Origin: Gp1-AA122 sp036378535
GTDB lineage: Bacteria > Acidobacteriota > Terriglobia > Terriglobales > Acidobacteriaceae
DNA length: 64,000 nucleotides
NCBI GenBank assembly: GCA_036378535.1
Contig: DASUWH010000080.1
Span: forward strand, 1 to 64,000
Direction of reading: 5' to 3'
Shown here: positions 57,349 to 64,000 of the stretch, one piece after another
Layout of the letters: each line of letters starts with the position of its first letter
How positions within the stretch are numbered: position 1 is the first letter of the stretch
Program-made: the position numbers and the translations under genes
The notes under the pieces: generated by a model
The model's database searches: none
The model's input: the letters and a program-made list of their open reading frames with translations, nothing else
Told to the model about the DNA's origin: nothing

Positions 57349-57414
57349 TTGTCATCCCGACAACCTGGGTTTTCGCACTCGCAACCCAGGTCCCTCGCTT
57401 CGCTCGAGATGACC
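57349..57414. repeat. TGTCATCCCGA-type dispersed repeat
   Basis: Foldback element: TGTCATCCCGACAACCTGGG on the left and CCCAGGTCCCTCGCTTCGCT-CGAGATGACC on the right, with an internal CAACCTGGGTTTTCGCACTCGC. Same family as 20892-20961. Confidence 0.6.
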
Positions 57415-57487
57415 ACTTAATAGTGTTACGGGAATACGAAGCCCAATCCGTGCTCATCCTTGTAGATCCGTGGCCTACAATTGAAGA

Positions 57488-58657
57488 GTGCTGGCACAGC
57501 GTCTCGAATTCAAGGCTGAACAGGATGCCGACATCTTCTCAGCTGTCCCCGCGGGTCCAGCCGTTTTTTTGTTGCGTGCGGATGCTCTCCAGTCCGGGCC
57601 CTACGTCAGCAAGACCGCCAATCTTCGTCGCCGGCTGATCCGCCTCCTGGGGGCCTCGGAAGTCCCCGGGCGCAAGCTCAACCTCCGCGACCGGGTGCGC
57701 TGGATCGAATACACGCCCAGCGGTTCCGACTTCGAATCAGGCTTACTGCTGTACGAACTCCTGCGACGCACCTTCCCCAAGACTTACGGCAAGCGGCTGC
57801 GCCTGCGATTCGCACCCATGGTGAAGATGCACATGGAGAACGCTTATCCCCGGGCTTCGGTCACCACCCGCGTGGGACGGGAAAAATCGAACTACTACGG
57901 ACCGTTCCCTTCGCGTGCGGTGGCCGAAAAGTTTTCCAATGATGCGCTCGATTTTTTCAAGATGCGGCGGTGTGTGGATGACCTGCACCCCGATCCGGCC
58001 TTTCCCGGCTGCATTTATTCGGAAATGAAAATGTGCCTGGCGCCGTGTTTCAAGGGCTGTACCGACGCCGAGTACACAGCCGAAGTAGAGCGTGTGCAGA
58101 AGTCTTTCGATACGCGAGGAGACTCGCTGGTGCGCGAAATTTCCAGCCAACGCGAACAGGCCTCAGCGGAGCTCCGTTTCGAGGATGCGGCCGCTCAGCA
58201 TGCCCGGCTGGAAAAATTGAAACCAGTCCTCGCGCAGCTGCCCGAAATCGTGCGCCGTGTGGATCGCCTCAATGCGGTGATGATCCAGCGGTCAGCTGAA
58301 CCGGAGTCAGTCGCCCTGTTTCGAATGGATGCGGGCTTGATTGCTCCCCCCATCACGTTCCCGATCCAGCAGGAACTCGTTCCCGGCGGTAAGACGCCCT
58401 CCATGGAGTCGCGCATAGCTCAAGCCCTGGAACAATATCTGCCCGAGCACTCTGCAAGCGCCCTTCGGCTCATGGAGCACCTGGCGATCCTGAAGCGCTG
58501 GTATTTCCGCAGTAGCCGGTTAGGGGAAATTTTCTTTGCCGATCACAAAGGGGAATTTCCCTGGCGACGAATCGTGCGCGGGGTAGCGCGCGTCTATAGA
58601 GGCGAGCGCAGTGAGCCCGAGATGCCGGCCACCGGTGCGCTGCCAGTGATTGAGTGA
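57488..58657 (+). CDS. UvrC-like protein without C-terminal nuclease domain
   Basis: 389 residues from a GTG at 57488. N-terminal degenerate GIY-YIG domain (AVFLLRADALQSGPYVSKTA then NLRRRLIRLL): the first Tyr of GVY is replaced by Phe, YVGK is YVSK, Arg is kept. Then the UvrC cysteine cluster (RRCVDDLHPDPAFPGC ... CLAPCFKGC) and a UVR motif (LRFEDAAAQHARLEKL). The RNase H-type endonuclease and HhH domains of full UvrC are missing, so it is not a complete excinuclease subunit; Cho-type or regulatory paralogue is possible. Followed by DinB after 10 nt. Confidence 0.8.
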   Translation: MLAQRLEFKAEQDADIFSAVPAGPAVFLLRADALQSGPYVSKTANLRRRLIRLLGASEVPGRKLNLRDRVRWIEYTPSGSDFESGLLLYELLRRTFPKTYGKRLRLRFAPMVKMHMENAYPRASVTTRVGREKSNYYGPFPSRAVAEKFSNDALDFFKMRRCVDDLHPDPAFPGCIYSEMKMCLAPCFKGCTDAEYTAEVERVQKSFDTRGDSLVREISSQREQASAELRFEDAAAQHARLEKLKPVLAQLPEIVRRVDRLNAVMIQRSAEPESVALFRMDAGLIAPPITFPIQQELVPGGKTPSMESRIAQALEQYLPEHSASALRLMEHLAILKRWYFRSSRLGEIFFADHKGEFPWRRIVRGVARVYRGERSEPEMPATGALPVIE

Positions 58658-58667
58658 GGAGCTCATA

Positions 58668-59156
58668 ATGGCGACAAGTCCAGACCAATCGATCCGAGAA
58701 CACGTGCTCAGCCTCCTGCGTGGCGGCAATGCCCATACTACCTTTGACGACGCGGTTGCCGGCTTACCCGCCAACGTCCGCGGCAAGAAAGTTCGCGGCC
58801 TGCCCTATACCGCGTGGATGCTGCTTGAGCATCTTCGCATCGCGCAATGGGACATTCTGGAGTTCAGTCGCAATCCCAAGCACGAGTCCCCGGAGTGGCC
58901 CAAGGGTTATTGGCCGAAGGAATCGGCCTTGCCCAGTGATGCGGCCTGGAATAAAAGTATTAAGTCTTTTCGCGCCGATGCCAAAGCCATGGAACAACTG
59001 GTTTCCGATCCGAAGACTGATCTCTATTCGCAGATTCCCTGGGGACAGGGACAGACGATCCTGCGCGAGGCCCTGCTGGTTGCCGATCACAATGCGTATC
59101 ACATCGGGGAATTAGTGTTGCTGAGGCGTCTGCTGGGAGCCTGGCGCGAGAAATAG
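58668..59156 (+). CDS. DinB-family protein
   Basis: 162 residues from ATG 58668 (GAGGAG 6 nt upstream). Four-helix DinB/YfiT fold: PYTAWMLLEHLRIAQWDILEF supplies the first metal His, and VADHNAYHIGELVLLRRLLG the last two, so the three-His site is complete. No signal peptide, unlike the one at 16644-17165. DinB proteins are often metal-dependent thiol transferases; role unknown. Starts 10 nt after the UvrC-like gene, so cotranscribed. Confidence 0.85.
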   Translation: MATSPDQSIREHVLSLLRGGNAHTTFDDAVAGLPANVRGKKVRGLPYTAWMLLEHLRIAQWDILEFSRNPKHESPEWPKGYWPKESALPSDAAWNKSIKSFRADAKAMEQLVSDPKTDLYSQIPWGQGQTILREALLVADHNAYHIGELVLLRRLLGAWREK

Positions 59157-59158
59157 CC

Positions 59159-59243
59159 GCGTGGAGCCGGCACTCCTGCCCGCGGCTGGCCGTTGAGACA
59201 CGTTGAGGCACAAAGTTCGCGGACAAGAATGTCCGCGCCACGC
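59159..59243. repeat. GCGGACA-type inverted-end repeat
   Basis: CGCGTGGAGCCGGCACTCCT at the left and TTCGCGGACAAGAATGTCCG-CGCCACGC at the right; related to 51870-51946. Lies between the DinB gene and the convergent pseudogene. Confidence 0.6.
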
Positions 59244-59248
59244 AAAAC

Positions 59249-60821
59249 TCAGGCTGCCTTCAGGTCTCGTGCTCTTTTCCGAAATACTGGCCGCACGCCA
59301 TGGCGCCAGCGCTCATCAATGCCGACTATTGTCCACTCGATCTGCGGAGACACATATTGCAGCAGTGTGTCGGTTGCCGGGTGCACGTGCAGCGCGGGTG
59401 CAACCAGTAATAGGAGTGGCGGCTCAGGCGACAACTCGCGGCCCGGAAAGTATCCGAATTTCGTGAACTCCCCGCGCTGGTGATGCCAGTTCACCCGCGA
59501 CCAGTAATCTAGGCCTTGCAGCGGTAGATGGATGTCCTCCTCCGCTTTAAGCTCCAGAACGACCAGCCGGCCCTCGCGAGTGCTGGCGAGCACGTCCACC
59601 ATGGCGCGGTCGGAAGCTGAAAACGCCGGCACCTGCGAGTACTGGCAAGACGGGTTCATCCTCTCATCGAGGGCACTCACCTCCTGAACGACCAGCGACT
59701 CCAGCCAGCGTTCCGGATGCAGGCGGAACAGCGGGTGATCGCGTGGACCATCGGCATGCCGCACTTCGGCGACGCTGCGAATCAGACCGCAGAATTCTGC
59801 GGCGCTGTGGTCATCCAGCACGCGTTCCTCGGCTCCGATCCCGAAAACAATCTCCTGGGCGGAGGGGAAAGACCCAGGCTGATGCGAAAGCCGCGCCCTC
59901 GCCAACTCGAGGCCATTCAGCCGGAACGCAACCTCCGCTGGCGAGAGCACTGCGACGACCGCCTCGGGTATGACCTCGCGCATTCGCCCAATCGAGTTCG
60001 CAAAGCGCTCGCGGGCGGAGGTCTCATCGGGGCAGTGGACGAGGCGAGTGGCAACATTTCCTCGATCTGAGCAATCCACTTCCGCGATTGTGTTCTCCCG
60101 CTCCTCGAACTCAAACAGTTGCCATTTCGCGGCAGTCTGGTCCAAGCATCCTATTCGCTCCGGAGCGTCCTGCGGGAACAAATAGCTTGACTCCCTCGAC
60201 CACGCATTTTCCGACCTGGGCCTCGCGGCAAGCATGAAGCCAGAGGATACTGAAGGTTAAGCAGGCATCCACCGAGGGCTGGGTTTCTTCGGCATTGACC
60301 CCCAGCACCGCAAACGAACTCTGTCCCCGGCGCAGAAGCCCGCGCGCGTAGATGGGGCCGAAGGATCGCTCCAGGTCCATCGAGGAACTCAGCTGGACCA
60401 GTTTGTACTCGGGGAAGCGGATCTCGATAGCGCGCTGCAGCCGGTCCTGGTAAAGCGTTCGCGCCGACTTCTTGGCCGACGGCGTACGCCGGTCACGTTC
60501 CCGGCAGATCTCGAGCTTTCCCGGATGCGTTTGGCCCAGGCGAAGGACCGAGAGCCGAAGGACATCGCTCTTCAGCTCGGCTTCGAGCACGCGTCGAACG
60601 ATATTGCGCTCCGCCGACCAGACATGCAGCAGGCACTTGGCATGTTCTGTCGAGATTGCATATTTAGCAGCGCCGAGATCGAAGAGGACGCTGCCACCCT
60701 CCATAACAACCGCGTTATGGCAGCTTGTAAGAAAGTCGTGAACTGTGCGCGCCAGAGACTCTGCGGTCACAGAATAATTTTTACAAAGCGGGGCGAAGCC
60801 GTATGTGATACGTGAACCCAA
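59249..60821 (-). pseudogene. Frameshifted protein with PD-(D/E)XK-like nuclease motif
   Basis: Two overlapping frames read as one protein: 60821-60111 (N-terminal part, ending NRMLGPDCREMATV and stop) and a second frame entering at about 60150-60130 (TAAKWQLFEFEERENTIAEVD) and running to 59249. Skipping one base at about 60140 joins them into roughly 520 residues, so a 1-nt insertion or sequence error is likely. The C-terminal part has MVDVLAS, then VVLELKAEE, the D...ExK pattern of PD-(D/E)XK nucleases (about 59537-59600). No family named. If the shift is real, the gene is broken. Confidence 0.7.
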
Positions 60822-60852
60822 CCATGTGCGAGGCGGCCGTCGCTACCCAAGC

Positions 60853-60902
60853 TCACGTAGGCCCAGACGCCCTCGTCTGGGCGGGCGAGCAAAGCTCGTC
60901 CC
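60853..60902. repeat. Dispersed hairpin repeat
   Basis: CACGTAGGCCCAGACGCCCT, CGTCTGGGC and GGCGAGC-AAA-GCTCGTC: nearly identical to the left unit at 26554-26604. Between the pseudogene and tldD, upstream of tldD. Confidence 0.7.
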
Positions 60903-60991
60903 AGCGTGCCGGAGCGATGCCCTCGAACGTTCCGTATAATAGAAATCTGGAGCGGGAGTCGTTTACCTGAGGCTCGCATCCAATTATTACC

Positions 60992-62443
60992 GTGCATAAA
61001 TCTCGCTTTTTCTTCGAACACTACGGCCTGAACGAGCGCGACCTGGAGCGCTATCTGGCGGCTGCGCTCTCCGCCGGCGGTGATTACGCCGACCTCTATT
61101 TCGAATATCTTTCCTCGACGTCGTTGATGGTGGACGAATCCATGGTGAAGTCCGCATCCCAAGGTATTTCTGCGGGCTGCGGAATTCGCGTGGTCTCCGG
61201 CGAGCGCACGGGTTACGCTTACACGGACGATCTATCGGCTCAGCGCATCCTGCACGCGGCCCGGACCGCGGCGCTGATTGCCAGCGGACCCGCCAAGCAG
61301 CCGGTAGTCGGATTCCAGGAGAAGCCGGCGCGCAATCTGTATCCCGTGAGCTTGCCCTCGGTCGACGCCGAGATAACTGCGAAAGTCGAGCTGGTTATGC
61401 GGGGCGACGCAGCGGCCCGCGCTTACGATCCGCGTATTAAGGAAGTCCGAGCCAGCTACGCCGACGAGTTGCGCCACATCCTGGTGGTTGGGTCCGATAA
61501 CACCTACGCCGAAGATTCGCAGCCCTTGGCGCGCATGAATGTTTCCTGCATCGCCAAGACCGACGGAAACTCGGCCCGTGGAAGCTCTGGAGGCGGTGGC
61601 CGCGTGGCACTCGACTTCTTCTTCGGCGAGAAAACGCCGGAATACTTTGCTAAGGAAGCCGCCAGGCAGGCCATTCTGCAACTGGACGCGCGCGAAGCCC
61701 CTGCCGGGGAAATGGAAGTTGTACTCGGGCCCGGGTGGCCGGGAGTATTGTTGCACGAGGCCGTGGGGCACGGGCTGGAAGCTGATTTTAATCGCAAGAA
61801 GACGTCAGCCTTTGCTGGCCTGCTCGGAAAACGAGTAGCCAGCGAGAAGTGCACGGTGGTCGACAATGGCACCATGCCCTGGCGGCGGGGCTCGTTGAAC
61901 GTCGACGACGAAGGCCAGCCCACTCAAAACACCGTGCTCATCGAGAACGGAATCCTCAAGAATTATCTCAGCGACAAGCTTTCTTCCCGGCTCATGGGTA
62001 TTGCCGATACCGGCAATGGCCGGCGCGAAAGTTATGAGCACATTCCCATGCCGCGCATGACCAACACCTACATGCTGGCCGGCCAGGACGATCCGCAGGA
62101 CATTCTACGCTCCGTGAAGCGCGGCATCTACGCAGTAAATTTTGGCGGTGGCCAGGTAGACATCACCAACGGCAAGTTCGTGTTCTCCGCATCGGAGGCG
62201 TACCTGATCGAGAACGGCAAGATCACTGCGCCGATCAAGGGCGCAACCCTGATTGGCAACGGCCCCGATGTGCTGACGCGGGTCTCCATGGTGGGAAATG
62301 ATCTCAAGCTCGACGAAGGCGTCGGCACGTGCGGGAAAGATGGACAGGCGGTGCCGGTTGGCGTTGGCATTCCGACTATCAAAGTGGACCGCCTCACGGT
62401 GGGTGGAACCGCGAAGCGCGAAACCGGCGGGTTCATGCAATGA
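60992..62443 (+). CDS. tldD: Metalloprotease TldD
   Basis: 483 residues from a GTG at 60992. The TldD zinc-protease motif HEAVGHGLEAD (HExxxH) is intact, and GEMEVVLGPGWPGVLLHEAVG precedes it in parts. The C-terminal GVGTCGKDGQAVPVGVGIP and VGGTA segments are family-typical. TldD is the catalytic half of the TldD/TldE heterodimer that trims peptides such as modified microcins and other unfolded substrates. TldE/PmbA follows at 62574. No peptide precursor is visible nearby. Confidence 0.95.
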   Translation: MHKSRFFFEHYGLNERDLERYLAAALSAGGDYADLYFEYLSSTSLMVDESMVKSASQGISAGCGIRVVSGERTGYAYTDDLSAQRILHAARTAALIASGPAKQPVVGFQEKPARNLYPVSLPSVDAEITAKVELVMRGDAAARAYDPRIKEVRASYADELRHILVVGSDNTYAEDSQPLARMNVSCIAKTDGNSARGSSGGGGRVALDFFFGEKTPEYFAKEAARQAILQLDAREAPAGEMEVVLGPGWPGVLLHEAVGHGLEADFNRKKTSAFAGLLGKRVASEKCTVVDNGTMPWRRGSLNVDDEGQPTQNTVLIENGILKNYLSDKLSSRLMGIADTGNGRRESYEHIPMPRMTNTYMLAGQDDPQDILRSVKRGIYAVNFGGGQVDITNGKFVFSASEAYLIENGKITAPIKGATLIGNGPDVLTRVSMVGNDLKLDEGVGTCGKDGQAVPVGVGIPTIKVDRLTVGGTAKRETGGFMQ

Positions 62444-62445
62444 GA

Positions 62446-62566
62446 AACACCTACCACAGAGGCACAGAGACACAGAGAAAATCTTGAATTGCAATCCTCA
62501 AATGTCATCCCCAGCGCAGCGAGGGACCTAGGTTTTCTGTGACTCTGTGTCTCTGTGGTGGGTTTT
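62446..62566. repeat. CACAGAG hairpin between tldD and tldE
   Basis: ACCTACCACAGAGGCACAGA and on (62449-62482) is complementary to GTTTTCTGTGACTCTGTGTC and on (62532-62565), about 30 nt of near-perfect stem, with a TCATCCCCAGCG-type fragment (62503-62530) in the loop. It would form a large hairpin in the tldD-tldE transcript. Confidence 0.65.
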
Positions 62567-62573
62567 TCTTCTT

Positions 62574-63962
62574 ATGCCTTCAACACAACTCGAAACGGGA
62601 AGCCCGAAACTGGAAACTGATCTGAAGTCGTTGGCCGAGGACGTAGTCCGGCGTGCGATGGCGAGCGGAGCCTCGGCCGCTGAATGCGTGGCTCGTGAAG
62701 GCGACGAATTCTCCACCGTCGTCCGCCTCGGCCAAGTGGAAACCCTGAAAGAGTCGGGCTCGCGCGCTATTGGCGTGCGTGTGTTTTTCGGGCAGCGCGC
62801 TGCCAGCACCTACTCCAGCGATTTCTCCCGCGAAGGGCTCGATCGTATGCTGAAATCGGCCCTCGAACTCGCCAGAATCACTTCCGAAGATCCTAACGCG
62901 GGCATCCCCGAGGCTGCTTTACTCGGTTCCATTTCCGGTGACCTGGACCTTTATTACGATGATGTCTATTCGCTTCCGGGCGAGCAGCGCATCGAATTCG
63001 CACGGCGCGCCGAGAAAGCCGCGCTGGATGCGGACTCGCGCATCAAGAATTCCGACGGCGGATCCTTCGACGCAGCAACGGGTAGAAAAGTTCTGGCCAA
63101 CTCGCATGGTTTCGTAGGAGAGTACCGCCGTTCCTACTGTTCGGCGGCCGCTGTTCCCATCGCGCAGGATGACGTCGGCAATATGCAGCGCGACTACTGG
63201 TTTTCGGTGGCGCGCAGTTTGAGCCGGCTGGAATCGCCTGAGCACATCGGAAAGGTAGCCGCGGAGCGCACTTTACGGCGCCTGGGAGCGCGCAAAGTCA
63301 AGACCGCGCAGGTGCCCATCATTTTCGATCCGCTGGTCGCGACTTCGATCATCGACCACATCTTCGAAGGCGTGAATGGCGATTCCGTCTATCGCGGCGC
63401 TTCATTCCTTGCCGGCAAGTTGGGTCAGAAAATCGCGGGCGCGAATGTCACCGTAATCGACGATGGCACCATTCCGGGCGGCTTCGGCACCAGTCCCTTC
63501 GACGGCGAAGGTGTGCCCACCCGGCGCACCATCGTGATCCAGAACGGCGTCTTGAACTCTTACGTCTTGAATACTTACACGGCCAAAAAGCTCGGACTGC
63601 AGACCACTGGCAACGCCTCGCGCGGTCTCGCCGGCACTCCCGGAATCGGGCCTGGCAATTACTTCCTGCAGCCGGGAGCGAAAACCCCCCAACAAATTAT
63701 TGCCGACGTCAAAGAGGGCCTCTACGTGACCGAGTTCCTGGGACACGGCGCGAACCTGGTGACTGGGGATTATTCGCGTGGCGCTTCTGGCCTATGGATT
63801 TCTGGCGGCGAGTTCGCCTATCCCGTCGAGGAAATCACCGTCGCCGGCAATCTGAAAGAGATGTTCTTCAACATCTCCGAGATCGCCAATGATCTTGAAT
63901 TCCGTGGCGCCATGGCCTGTCCCACCATTCGCATCGACGGCCTCACGGTCGGCGGGGAATAA
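62574..63962 (+). CDS. pmbA: TldE/PmbA-family protein
   Basis: 462 residues from ATG 62574 (MPSTQLETGSP); the longer frame begins inside the hairpin. Family sequence throughout: LARITSEDPNAGIPEAALL, SSIIDHIFEGVNGDSVYRG-like region VATSIIDHIFEGVNGDSVYR, FGTSPFDGEGVPTRRTIVI, FLGHGANLVTGDYSRGASGL and FRGAMACPTIRIDGL at the end. It lacks the HExxxH metal site of TldD, as expected for the TldE partner. The pair acts as a heterodimer. Confidence 0.94.
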   Translation: MPSTQLETGSPKLETDLKSLAEDVVRRAMASGASAAECVAREGDEFSTVVRLGQVETLKESGSRAIGVRVFFGQRAASTYSSDFSREGLDRMLKSALELARITSEDPNAGIPEAALLGSISGDLDLYYDDVYSLPGEQRIEFARRAEKAALDADSRIKNSDGGSFDAATGRKVLANSHGFVGEYRRSYCSAAAVPIAQDDVGNMQRDYWFSVARSLSRLESPEHIGKVAAERTLRRLGARKVKTAQVPIIFDPLVATSIIDHIFEGVNGDSVYRGASFLAGKLGQKIAGANVTVIDDGTIPGGFGTSPFDGEGVPTRRTIVIQNGVLNSYVLNTYTAKKLGLQTTGNASRGLAGTPGIGPGNYFLQPGAKTPQQIIADVKEGLYVTEFLGHGANLVTGDYSRGASGLWISGGEFAYPVEEITVAGNLKEMFFNISEIANDLEFRGAMACPTIRIDGLTVGGE

Positions 63963-63986
63963 CGCGAATGTAAGAAAAATCCAATT

Positions 63987-64000
63987 GTCATCCCGAGCGA
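63987..64000. repeat. Start of a TGTCATCCCGAGCG repeat at the right edge
   Basis: TTGTCATCCCGAGCGA at the end of the window matches 20892-20910 and continues outside it. Confidence 0.5.

Noticed and set aside
60992..63962. TldD/TldE as part of a RiPP biosynthesis cluster
   Set aside because: No precursor peptide, modifying enzyme or exporter nearby; the pair is widespread as a housekeeping protease.

Overview
The window looks like chromosomal DNA of a GC-rich soil-type Acidobacteriota (class Terriglobia is my best guess). This is inferred from gene content: a kinase fused to TPRs, secreted carboxypeptidase-regulatory-like proteins, many lineage-restricted secreted proteins, an MscL with a zinc ribbon, and many short hairpin repeats between genes. 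No 16S gene or other decisive marker is present.

The replication-origin neighbourhood sits at about 42-56 kb. The rpmH-rnpA-yidD-yidC-jag block points left, and dnaA and dnaN point right, followed by an MFS transporter, gyrA (reversed), mscL, gyrB and HU. Most genes left of about 43 kb are on the minus strand down to 2 kb, and most right of it are on the plus strand, as expected if forks leave the dnaA region in both directions. The dnaA-dnaN spacer holds weak DnaA-box-like sites and an AT-rich stretch and is the best oriC candidate.

Left arm: 0-2 kb holds a small secreted protein, an IS110 transposase remnant and a DUF1697 gene. 2-10 kb holds an amino-acid permease with an apparent ATT start, ogt, bamD, rpe, a kinase-TPR protein and two small unknown proteins. 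10-19 kb holds two coupled carboxypeptidase-regulatory-like proteins, an Asp/Glu racemase-like protein, an ACT protein, a radical SAM protein, a secreted DinB-like protein and an octaheme cytochrome of the hydroxylamine-oxidoreductase type. 19-27 kb holds transporters, pcrA, a DUF971 protein and a 3-methyladenine glycosylase. 27-37 kb holds secreted proteins, a DJ-1/PfpI protein, a PilZ protein, an SDR, a serine hydrolase and an alpha/beta hydrolase. dxs lies at 37.6-39.5 kb.

Right arm, 56-64 kb: a DnaC/IstB-like helicase loader, a UvrC-like protein lacking the C-terminal nuclease, a DinB protein, a frameshifted PD-(D/E)XK-like gene, and the TldD/TldE protease pair.

The most striking observation is at 28.08-28.55 kb: a PrxQ/Bcp peroxiredoxin whose peroxidatic cysteine codon is an in-frame TGA, followed 17 nt later by a perfect 6-bp hairpin with a GUU loop. 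The frame is otherwise intact at normal family length, so this is a candidate selenoprotein. Other notable points are several families of dispersed hairpin repeats (one supplying the stop codons of two genes and apparently inserted in frame in pcrA), a two-copy MITE-like element, and an ATT start codon behind a strong Shine-Dalgarno.
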